DNA of 64,000 nt from Antitrichia curtipendula (Eukaryota > Streptophyta > Bryopsida > Hypnales > Leucodontaceae): positions 12,240,725 to 12,304,724 of the forward strand of contig OX579634.1 of NCBI GenBank assembly GCA_951230915.1, written 5' to 3'. Shown piece after piece: positions 38,601 to 47,634 of the stretch (position 1 is the first letter of the stretch; the number at the start of each line of letters is the position of its first letter). A model generated the notes under the pieces. That model ran no database searches. It saw nothing but the letters and a program-made list of their open reading frames with translations, and was not told the origin of the DNA. The translations under genes and the position numbers were made by a program.

Positions 38601-41600
38601 TGCTCTTTGAAGCTTGGAATGGATTCTGGTCAGTTGCTATTTTTAGTACTTTGAAATTTGTTCCTCAAAGAGGCTAATTCAAGCTTTCCAAAATGGTCTC
38701 TAACTTGATTTTAAACTTATCCTAGCAAAAGTTATTGATGGATGAAGTTTGACCGCTAATCGGTTCCTCAAAATTCATCCGTTGATTACTACTAATCCTA
38801 CTTTTGAATTTTACTTTTAATTCCACTCCTATGATTCAGATTACTTCTACTTGCTAATTTTCTAATTAACTTTCACTTGGACACTTCTAAATATTTTTCA
38901 TCCGATTTTTACTCTAAACTTCATCCAAAGCTAACTCCTTCGTTTTAGATCGAAATTCTAAGTTTAAGGTGTTTTCGGAGAGCTCTAATCATAATCTACC
39001 AACTTTGACAGATAAACTTGGGAAAAATCCTAATTTAGACTCTCTGAATCGACCTTGAAGTTCCGGCTAAGTATTTAGTTGCTAATCTAAACAATTCCAA
39101 AAGAAAGGTAAAAGTTAGTAAGTTACCCCAAGTTGAGCTTCATCCGCCGTGTTGTAGATGAGCTCATCCAAATATTCTTGGTCCGCCATGGTTGAGAGTG
39201 CTTTTGTATTTTTGCTCACCGCTTAAAGTTTGGGTTCTAATACAAATTTTCCTATTCTTTCCTTTTCTTTCTAACTCTCCTTCTTCCTTTTCTTTCTACA
39301 CTATTCTTACTCAATTATTTAGTTATCCCAAAGGTTGACTAGTTGGAATAAATAATTGACTCTTGACTCCTAAATAATAATTGACTCCTATCTTCTTCTA
39401 AGTCAATTATTATTTTATCCAAAAACTAATGGTCCAAATTGACTCTTCAAGATTTCTTAGCAATTCTCCCTAATCCTAATCTCCCTTCATCCTTCTAACT
39501 CCCCATTCTCAACTCATTCTACAATTGTGGTTCTCAAGAGCTTGAAGTGTACTATGAGAGTTTTAAGTGGTTTTTCCTTCTATGATGTTTTTTGGGCTCT
39601 TCTTTGGTGATGGAAACGTTGCTAATTGAGACTTTTCTCTTCCTATTTCTATAATCTCTAATGGTTTCTTCTCCCTTTTGACTTCTTACAAGTTCCTATC
39701 CAATTTTGAATTCGAATTGCAACTTCAATCTTAGCTTGAAAAGATTGAAATTGGCATCAAATTCCTAATTTGGTTTTGGGAGAAGGTATTCCCAAAATTC
39801 TGACTTCCCTATGAGAACTCGAACCTGTCCAGGCAGCTCAAAACCTGGAGCACCGCCCCTCCAGTCGGAAGCCCTCAATCGCAAGCCAGCATCGGGACCT
39901 CAGTCGGAAGCCCAGTCGCGAGCCCCTCTCCCGTACCCCCGGTCAATTGCTGCCACGTGGCGAGGCGTCACTGGTCCAGTCCCGGTGGCTGGCCAGAGGC
40001 GCTGACTGGACAGGGCCGGTGACCGGACAGGGCCGGTTTTGGTCAGGCTCTTGTCCTGGTCAGGCTCTCGTTCTGTCAGGCTCTTGTTCTGGTCAGGCTC
40101 TTGTTCTGGTCAGGCTCTCGTCATGGTCAGGCTTCCGATTACTCACAACTGGTGGGATTTAACTACCCACAGGTTTGGTGATGGTTTTCCCCCTAACTCT
40201 TACAAAATACTTTGAAGATGATTTCTAAGACTTGACAAGCTCAAGCTTCACTTAAAATTCTAGTCCTTCCAACAACTAGTGGTCTCTTTAAAACATCCTA
40301 AGTCAAAGCTTCGCCGTCGTTCTAAAAATCACTAAAAATCACACAAGCTAGGACCAAGGGGGTCCAAAGCTTCGCCGTATTTCAAAAATCACAAAAAAAT
40401 ATTCCACAACTAAGACCAAGGAGGTACAAAGCTTCGCCGTACAAGGGCAATATATAAAAAAACAATAAGTGTTAGTTTAACGAGGATACTCCTACTACGT
40501 GTGTTAGTGGAGGTTAGTACTTCAAGACTTCTAAACACAAGTTAGTAATGCTCAAATCTACCCAAGAACTTAGAATTAGAGCACTAGAGGTTCCCCCAAG
40601 CGGCAAGCCGGGCATAAAGAGGTTTCCCTAGGATTAGTACAAGGACTTCAAAAAAATTCAACAAAACACAAGTAGTACAAAAGCACAAGAAAACCAAGGC
40701 AATCTTTGAAGGGACCCCAATGTCCTTCAAAGAGAGCTTGAGAAAGAGTGACAATGGAGCTAAAAAATGCTCCAAAAACACAAGAATTTGGCAACGTGGC
40801 CTAAAATGGCCAAAATCCAACTAAATGGACCCAAAACTTGAAAAGAGGTTCAAAATGAACCTAAAGGGGTGAAATGAGAGGAAAATGAGAGCCCTTATAT
40901 AGTTTTCCAAGGCCCTCACCCCCCTCTCTTTTCCTACATGGTAATCTTATCAATTAAGATTTTCATCCTAATCTTCTAGATTTTCACTTTCTACGCTGGA
41001 TTTAAACTCTAACTTTTGGAGGTTTACTCCAAATCACAAACGGATTGCGCCATTGGCTTCAGAAGGCCATTTTTAGTCCAAGGATCCCCCTACCCCCTAT
41101 TTTGACGCTAAAAACTCAACAAAACTTAGCGCTAACTGAACACCAAATTAAGGTAAAAACCCAGTTTTTGGAGTTTGACCTTTCTGAGAAAAGTAACTAG
41201 CCTAAGTTCTCTAAAAGGTATAAGGGAGTAAGAAAAGACCCAATTTTGACCTCATTCCGATTCCGTATGCTCCCGGGACGCCGGTCAACTTTCCCGCATT
41301 CTTTAAATTTGTCAATTTCCGGGGAATCTTGCCGGTTCGGGTACTTCTGACTATCAGAATGTCTTGAAACTTGTTGGGGCATCTTATTAACATAAAAGAT
41401 GCTATTCTAATTTTTAGTGAGATTTTACCGCAACCTGGGTGATTTCCAAGAATTTCCCATCGTAGGTTTTGGCGGTTGACCGTCCGGAAAGACATTTTCT
41501 GCAAGTTAGAAAATTCCGAAACTTTTTATGGAACCTCTCATGGAATTCCACAAAGGATGTGCAAGCTAACATTCTTACTTTGCACAAGGGTCGGAGGAGA

Positions 41601-43012
41601 ACCAAATCTTGACTTCTCCTTCAAAATCCGGCCACCAGGGAATCTTCTTTGTCGGGGGGAATCTTGGCAAACCGATTTCGCCGTTGATCTCCAAATGCGA
41701 TTTCCACCCCAAAATGACATGCGGCATCCTCCGATTCCTCCCAGGCGTCGGTCATGAGGTTGTAACTCCTGCAGGCTAACAATTCGGGGTTTCTGCTATT
41801 TCGTCGGTAAAATGGGGAAAGTGAAACCTATCGTCGGGAATGGATTATCTGACCTCAACGGTGTTCCTTCGGACCAAATCTAGCCCTAAGAGGTTACCTA
41901 GCCCTCGGTTTGGCAGTTTAAGCCCTATTTACCAAAAACCCGTTTTAATCACTCGGAATCCCGATTTTAGTCTATTTACAATGGGAATTGGGTTTAGTTT
42001 GAGGGGATTATAGATATAAGTGACCAAATGCTATATGGGTATGTGCCACACCTATTTTGGTCTTACACTCTTTTTAGGTCTTTTTACGTTTAAACTACAC
42101 TCAAAATCATAATAATTAACAAAAAGAAAAGCGTGAGTCCCGAGTGACGAATCGGGGGCTCACACGCACTAACACCATGATCAAGGCTGGTGTTGACATA
42201 GCATGTGATGACATGTTGATGAACTATACCCATCCGGATGACATGGCGATGAATGGAGAAAAGCCATGGCGAGGCGGGCGCGAAAAAGATCCAAGGTTTT
42301 TTACAATCCTCCTTGAAGCAACAAGCATCGAAGGAGATCTGATATTGGATTGCACTGCATCTACAGGTGAATGCTCAATTCAATTATGTTACATTTTAAT
42401 TGTAATCTTCAAATCTAATCAAGGAACTAAGGTATTTCAATTTTTTGGCCTGTAGGTGCATGCATTTCAGCTTGTCGTGGCACCGGTCGCCACATTGTGG
42501 CCTTGGAGGGGAATAGGGACATTTATAACGCAATCTTGAAACCGATGAGGAAGTCAACAGGGACTGTGGTGGCAGCATCAATGTCGGTGTCGATGGAGGT
42601 GGTTTTAGAAGATCCGGATGATATGCCCGTGGTGCCTCGTAAATTCGCTCGCAAGGGGAAATTTAGTAAGTAAGTTGGCACTTTTTAAAATCTTCCATAA
42701 CATGGTGACTCACATTTCAAAACCCTAACATTATTTTGTTCATTTTGCAGGGATCGACGATTGATGGCAGCAGGTGCTATTATGCCAAAACCAAGTCTTC
42801 TCATTAGTCCGGAGAAGCCTTTTGACCTTCCGGTCTATGCCGAGCAAATGGCAAGTGCCTTCGCGGAGTTTGGTTGCTCCAAAGCAAAACGCCGTAAAGA
42901 CACATATGCTCTAAACGTTTTGCAGTACATAGATGGATCTGCATCCGAGGGTAGAGAGTCCTCAGAATCATCTACGAGTTCCGAATCTGCACCTGAGTTC
43001 ATAGCAAATTAG
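32062..43012 (+). CDS. ParB-domain / DNA methyltransferase-like fusion protein (MULE cargo), interrupted
   Basis: Thirteen exons: 32062-32148, 33482-33535, 33733-34179, 34423-35099, 35205-35397, 35495-35689, 35772-35987, 36123-36358, 36616-37297, 37402-37755, 37857-42366 (with an LTR-like element inside), 42456-42669, 42752-43012 (the next exon's G at 42751 completes the split codon). Splice sites are mostly canonical and phases agree at every junction, giving about 1,296 residues. Order: basic start; Ser/Asp-rich acidic region with a SUMO-binding-like motif (about 175-195); ParB/sulfiredoxin-like domain (about 277-422, DGNHRR at 373-378); K/E-rich coiled coil (about 760-830); methylase-like domain with a motif-IV-like 'FIDCPE' (about 953-958) and motif I 'LDCTASTG' followed by 'GRHIVALE' (about 1132-1155). 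Likely a nuclear DNA modifier. A TAG at 36240-36242 (codon 663) and the nested insertion make this copy non-functional. The first three exons are less certain than the rest. Confidence 0.8.
32740..32815. repeat. Foldback with GATCC-centred palindromic core, copy 2
   Basis: GGGGTTGTAGCAGGTAGC (32743-32760) pairs with GTGGCTGCTACTACCCC around the perfect palindrome GCGTCGGATCCGACGC (32771-32786). It lies in the first intron of the cargo gene and is preceded by TTCTGGGG, as in copies 3 and 4. Confidence 0.75.
33200..33273. repeat. Foldback with GATCC-type palindromic core, copy 3
   Basis: TTCTGGGGTACC pairs with GGTACCC, and CCACC with GGTGG, around CGTCGAATCCGACG (33231-33244, one central mismatch). 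It also lies in the first intron of the cargo gene. Confidence 0.7.
33716..33780. repeat. GATCC-centred palindromic core, copy 4 (degenerate)
   Basis: Starts TTCTGGGGTAGCTCTAG and holds the core TTCGGATCCGACGA (33750-33763). The outer arms are weak. The splice acceptor of the third exon of the cargo gene falls inside it, so part is translated in the proposed model. Confidence 0.55.
34663..35099 (+). other. ParB/sulfiredoxin-like domain segment
   Basis: Within the fourth exon of the cargo gene. The pattern is that of ParB N-terminal domains: 'LHIPLCRLVAMPMVRPTL' (the position-and-RP motif), a helix 'KKLEQEFAGGYRDG', a strand 'LKFYICDGNHRRIAWMNLIG' (equivalent to the GERRxxA/DGxHR nucleotide-binding loop, DNA about 34951-34968) and a closing 'VVMQVMHDIN'. 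Known ParB-fold proteins bind or hydrolyse CTP/ATP and clamp on DNA at palindromic sites. Enzymatic activity here is not shown. Confidence 0.7.
37402..37755 (+). other. Methyltransferase motif-IV-like exon
   Basis: The tenth exon of the cargo gene holds 'GVDVIFIDCPENLP' (core at about 37465-37500), placed where group-beta DNA N4/N6 methylases have their D/S/N-PP-Y/W catalytic motif, then 'DECIIVFHSYSI' as the following strand. Here the tetrad reads DCPE, so one proline and the aromatic residue are lost. It is either a divergent catalytic site or an inactive one. Confidence 0.5.
40003..40135 (+). repeat. Short tandem repeats in copy D
   Basis: Two GGACAGGGCCGGT units are followed by six units of GGTCAGGCTCTTGTTCT (about 17-19 bp) with small variations. 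This is the GC-rich block of the LTR-like family. Confidence 0.85.
40308..40445 (+). repeat. CAAAGCTTCGCCGT direct repeats in copy D
   Basis: Three units about 60 bp apart, each with GTC/GTCC/GTACAAAGCTTCGCCGT followed by AAAAATCACAAAA-type spacers (about 40308, 40368 and 40428). The same motif is repeated at the same place in copies B and C, so it is a feature of the family. Confidence 0.8.
42170..43012 (+). other. Methyltransferase motif I exons (SAM-binding)
   Basis: The last part of the cargo gene. 'GDLILDCTAST' (42350-42366) joins across an intron to 'GACISACRGTGRHIVALEGNRDIY' (from 42456), matching the C-terminal motif of N4/N6 DNA methylases ('vLDpFaGSGtt..A....gR..igiE....y'). Motif I lying after motif IV is the group-beta order. 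The final exon is Ser/Glu-rich and ends with TAG at 43010. Confidence 0.65.
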
Positions 43013-43306
43013 ATTCATGAGGTTGATAAATCTCTTGGGTCCCACTATTGTCTATTTCATTTCTATTATGATTGGATTTGTGTGTTTTATGGCTACATCT
43101 CGGATATTTTTCATTTCCTATTTTTTTTAATTGCTTCACTTTATTTACAGCCCTCATATTTCACTATTGTTGCCTAGAAAGAAATGTCAATAAATACAAA
43201 TAGGCACGTAACATCCAAACAAAAACCTTATATTTTTCACATTGCACTACGTATGTCATCCACGGTCATAGGTCCTTTACACTAATTTTTCAAATTAATT
43301 TTTTCC

Positions 43307-43350
43307 CGCTCACCGGCTCACCGCTCCAAGCTCGCCTGCTAGCAACCCTG
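43307..43350 (-). repeat. MULE right terminal inverted repeat
   Basis: Read on the minus strand it starts CAGGGTTGCTAGCAGGCGAG, then CTTGGAGCGGTGAGCCGGTGAGC, matching the left end with a few changes at the extreme tip. It is followed by the target duplication CATCAGATT at 43351-43359. Confidence 0.85.
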
Positions 43351-43359
43351 CATCAGATT

Positions 43360-46300
43360 TGACTGTACATTATTTAATTCATAAACAGTTCAACTACAAA
43401 GAGTGTGGGTCATACTTCGAGTTCTCTCTCCACAACTCCATGGTGATCTTGTACAAAAAAATCTTGCTTACCTCCTCCGACATGCTAGAATTAAAAATAA
43501 CGTAGTCCCCAGTACCACCCTAGCAATGTCACCGACTGGAAGCTTCCTTTCCAAGTGTCCACGTACTGCATATTCAAAATAAAAAGATATTAAACAATGG
43601 AGATCCACGAACTCTCTAAGAAACTTACTCACCAAATTCTTGAACAAACACTGAAACTTGCTCTCCCTAAATGTATGCTACTTTCATTACTTGCACTAAT
43701 TGTTGGAGAACAGAATTTACACAAAACACTAATTACAGTGTACTCTATGATGGCCACAGTGCGACTGCAAGGCAATCCTTCTCAATTTAAAAACGTCAAT
43801 CTTCAAAGCACATACAATGTTCGCGGTTTTGGAAAATCTGTTAATTGGGACATGCGATGCAGTTCCATGCAAAAAAAAGTGAAAAAAAAGGGTAGTTTCT
43901 TTACAAAGGGTATCATTAGGGTTCAAAGTTTTCATAGTACTGAACTAAAAAGGCAACAACAATTATGTCTTGAACTCAATGACCGAAACCTTAATTTCTA
44001 TGAACAACGATACGCATTAGTAGGCATTAAACGTCCAAGGAAGTACCATTTCCGGCAGACAGTTATAAATTCAAACAATTTAAAGTTCTGGTACAGGGAG
44101 TACGAAAAGTTGCCTCCCAGTCCCTGCAGTTACATTCCAAAACGGTTCTGCAACAGACAACAAAGCATCATTTCTGTAGAACTCTAAATTCAAAATTGCA
44201 CAATTGAAATAAAAACGAAGATGCACATGTGGCGGACAAAAACTTTCTTGATGCCGCACTCACGAAATATTGTTTTCCAGCTTTGGCCGAACGCCTCGGA
44301 AACACTTACACTCCAAGCTTCAGGACACTGTCACAACAAGAAAACTTAAACTTAATAAACGCGAGCACAAAGATTCTTCCTCCCAAAACACGCAACCAGA
44401 TAAACATAAAGAAACACATGCACCATGAAGTTATCTAATCACATTACATTAACTGAGGACTCTTAAAACCATACTATACAGAGAGTGTCATCTATATTTC
44501 CTGTAAGACATACGAGTGACCACCTTAAGGAGGAGACGTTGTTCATAATAATGGACACAATTTCAGTTTCTACATTAACGCTCCTGAAACACTCGAGCTA
44601 ATTACACTATAAATTGTGCTGCTCCACACGACAGGATAACAATGAACAAAACTACATAGTAACCTCATTTGTATACTCTTACACATTTTCAAATGCAGGG
44701 GTAGTGCTGTTCCTCAAAACTGGTAAGATTGTACCACAAATCAGATTTTTCTTGAGTTGTCTACAATGCCAGAAATAAAAAAATCATGTCCGCCCATGTC
44801 GTGAATTATGTAAAAAGACACTCTGAAATTATCGTAGCAGCTGACATTCTAAACACACAGCTCTTCTTACCGTGTCCAAAATTTCATTTTTGCAACCGCA
44901 AGCACAGTCCCCAAAATTGAAGTAACAAAGAGGATTACACCTTCATCGAATCATACTAATAGGGGACCAAGTCACGTCCACACTTACCGACGCAAAAGTT
45001 CAGGCAGTCCCAACAGCCCTGCAAGAAGAGTGACATACCTACAATTGACATGGAGTGATCTGCAGCCACATAATAAAATTCATCGTTATTGTTAAGTCTA
45101 TTTTAACTGCAAATACACTCTGCATGCATGTTGCCTGCTTTTGAATATAGTCCTTGCACATAGGGAAGATTTGAGGCATCTCACAATTCTTCGAGGTTGG
45201 TCAATGCACGCATACCACTGAAATAAAACAAATCAGAGCTTACACGCGTAACAGAACCCGCTCTCTCGTTTTTTGAATCACTTATACGTTACTTTAATTC
45301 TACTGCAGCTTTGCATGGCTTAAAACAGCGCAAAAGGGCAGGCAGATTTCGATGTGATAATATGCATGACCTTCAAAAATCTAAGATAAGAACACAGGTC
45401 AATTCACAGACGGCATGCTCATTCTCTTGACTTTCACAATAACTTCCTTCAAAGTTTGCAGTTTTTGTGGATTACAGGAGAAACCATCTTCCTATCACAA
45501 CTCATTAGCAAACCTGAACGTCGCAAAAAAAAACATAACCACAATGCAACAGAGACGAATACAGTTGCACCTGCCTCTGTTTGCTTTAGTGCTATGCTGA
45601 TGGATTTTTTTAACACATGCAATCAATTCAACTTAACTGTATCACGTGAGCAAACTGTCCAATCCTAGAACATGTATACTTTTCAGCGGCTCACTGACAA
45701 TTACGAACCCACATACCCGAGGATACTCATCTGACGAATGCAGTAGCGCTCTCCTCGAATGTCTTCTCCACTGTCGTCAACCTATTCTGAAGCCACTTCG
45801 GATTTCGTTGTTGGCACTAGTTTGGCCAAACAACCCTAGACTTTCATAATTGATTTAATGTACTTTGCAATGCTGGAGACCAATTCATGTGCACAATATG
45901 ACGTCAAAATGAACACAGCTGAACTAATGTCACTGAGAAGCATAATCCTACAGTCCCAGACCACCCGGATTGTAGAGGAGTACTTCTTCAATCGAATTCC
46001 ACGTATACATCATTGTCCTCTGCATATCAAAATTTTGAAAAGAAGGTCCATTATTACGTACCTCCCAAAGCGTTTCTACGCGAGGCACAGCAGCCATGCC
46101 TTACAAGAACTACCCGTCCTACACTTCTGTTTAGCAGCGACCAAGAACAACAACACCAGGCACACATACATTTCAATTGTATCACAACGATGCAATTAGG
46201 CCTCTGCTATAACAATTCAATTCACTAAAACGTGCACCTCCCGGTCATGTTAAACAAAAGCACTGAAATAAACATTGACTCCTCTTCTCTTGCAAATTAA

Positions 46301-46889
46301 AATCTTGCACTTGACATACATTTGTTGACGGCTTTCTTCTCAAATCTACCTACATGTACTTTCTATGAACTTCAGAACTGATCCAAAACTGAACTGAAAT
46401 GACGCGCAACCTGAAGTTCCTCTATCAGTTTCACAAATGCACCATCCACCATTAGCGTGACGTTCACTTCTGCTTTCTTTCCTTCATTTACGTCTTTGCA
46501 CTCAAGTACAAACAATCGCCTTCGGCTATGTTTTTTAAGTTTAACATCATGAGACTTCCTCCACACAATTTACAGAATCAAGGTCATTAATAACTACATC
46601 ATTTTCTCAATCACATGTGATTGAGGAAATGCACACTGGATTAGACAAACTGGAGAAACCTACAAATTAATGCATTCATTACAAGCTAATCAGATGAAAT
46701 CTGAGGAAATCAAACAATTGTTTACGGTGCATTGCACTGGACGCAGCCTTAAATACTCCCTCTATCCCTTCCATCATACTTCTCTCTTTCCGTCGATTAG
46801 CACATACTGAAACTCCTCCTTCTGCCATTCCTTCAATCTCTCCGACTTTCATCTTCAGTTCCTCCTGCTCTGCTGTACATCACACCAAA
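43360..46889. other. AT-rich filler of the CACTA element
   Basis: The flanking sequence resumes after the MULE with the same composition as 20.8-24.6 kb. There are open frames (the longest 196 codons at 43597-44187) but no recognisable domain and no supporting splice sites. I see no RNA gene. Confidence 0.45.
46742..46760 (+). promoter_or_regulatory. TATA-like box upstream of B3 gene
   Basis: CAGCCTTAAATACTCCCTC lies about 140 bp before the B3 gene ATG, followed by a pyrimidine-rich stretch typical of plant transcription starts. Confidence 0.4.
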
Positions 46890-47634
46890 ATGCCGCAACA
46901 AAGACTTACAGTCGCCACTGTCATCACAGACGCATCTTCCCATGGCAGCGACAAAGTATTCCGAAAAATTATGAAGAAAACCTCCTCCCGGACCTTGGTA
47001 AGTTCCGCTCTAGCCTTCATGCACTGAACTGTTTCCACTCTCTTTTACGTGTTGCCATCCGCTGCACTTCAAGAATACGACTTGCCTGCACCCTGTGCTT
47101 CTCTACCTTCCCCATCATATTCTGTAAACTATGCTCAAATTAATCAAAAACTCAAGCAAGCTGCTGCATACAATTAGTCAATAACGTCTTCGCAAGTATA
47201 TATGAACACAAAAACATTGTCACCTTATCCGACTACAGTCTCTGAGAACCCCGTCAATTGCATTTCAGATATTCACCTTCCGGATTACTGTAATTTTATT
47301 GTCTTTTCTTTTTCCGCAGGGCATTCCCACTTCGTTCATTCAAGAGTACGCCCAAGACCTTAAAGGAAAAGTAGGAATGTCCTACGAAGGAGGCGGCCTC
47401 CGCTGGGAAGTGAAGGTCAATCTAAGCTACATCAACAAGAAACCTCACCGGGCTTTTGGAGGCGGATGGACTGACTTCGCTCTTTTCCATAACATTCGCG
47501 AAGGGGACTTCATCAAATTCACTCTCCTCGATGGTCCGTACTTCATTGTTCAGCATGCTACACCGGGTGAGACATCGGCTGGACCCATGTTGTTCAACGA
47601 GCAAATTCCCAGCTCTGATGAAGACTACGACTAA
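46890..47634 (+). CDS. B3-domain DNA-binding protein, two exons
   Basis: Exon 1 (46890-46997) starts at ATG and ends at a GTAAGT donor; exon 2 (47320-47634) follows a CCGCAG acceptor; the phase is 0 and the product is about 140 residues. The whole protein is one B3 fold: 'KVFRKIMKKTSSRTLGIPTSF' (start, with the IP..F strand at about 37-41), 'LRWEVKVNLSY', 'FGGGWTDFALFHNIREGDFIKFTL' (the FGGGW..F...+.I..GD hallmark, about 86-110) and 'YFIVQH', ending in an acidic tail SSDEDYD. B3 proteins bind short DNA motifs in the nucleus and are restricted to green plants. It lacks any partner domain and sits inside the presumed CACTA element, so it may be captured host sequence or a TE-borne regulator. 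The frame is intact. Confidence 0.85.

Larger units (their letters stand above)
37934..42164 (+). mobile_element. LTR-like TGTGAGC family, copy D, inserted in cargo gene
   Basis: A 4,231-bp element with ends TGTGAGCGC and GGGGCTCACA, flanked by the exact 5-bp duplication CGCAC (37929-37933 and 42165-42169). This is the cleanest copy and defines the family: TG...CA ends and a 5-bp duplication, as for LTR retroelements. Removing it with one CGCAC restores the exon in frame (lysine-arginine-threonine-asparagine across the site). The 5' hairpins, CAAAGCTTCGCCGT repeats, TATA-like box (about 40891) and 3' terminal hairpin match copies A-C. No ORF of note, so it is a solo LTR or non-autonomous element. 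Confidence 0.9.
24663..43350. mobile_element. 18.7-kb Mutator-like element (MULE) with cargo gene
   Basis: Both ends carry matching inverted repeats and the element is flanked by the exact 9-bp repeat CATCAGATT (24654-24662 and 43351-43359), as expected for Mutator elements. Cargo: a MULE-type transposase on the minus strand (25737-29727), and on the plus strand a ParB-methyltransferase gene (32062-43012) split by a nested LTR-like element (37934-42164). Without the nested element it is about 14.5 kb. The transposase and cargo gene point away from a shared ~2.3-kb intergenic region. Confidence 0.85.

Noticed and set aside
37934..42164. TIR DNA transposon reading of the TGTGAGC...GCTCACA ends
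   Set aside because: The inverted match is only 7 bp and the 5-bp duplication with TG/CA fits an LTR better; not fully excluded.
24663..43350. hAT classification of the large element from its CAGGGTTG tip
   Set aside because: The duplication is 9 bp and the transposase has a SWIM finger and MULE-like core, with no BED finger or hAT dimerisation domain.
43597..44187. 196-codon open frame on the plus strand
   Set aside because: No domain, biased AT-rich composition, no promoter or splice support; strand bias alone makes long open frames likely here.
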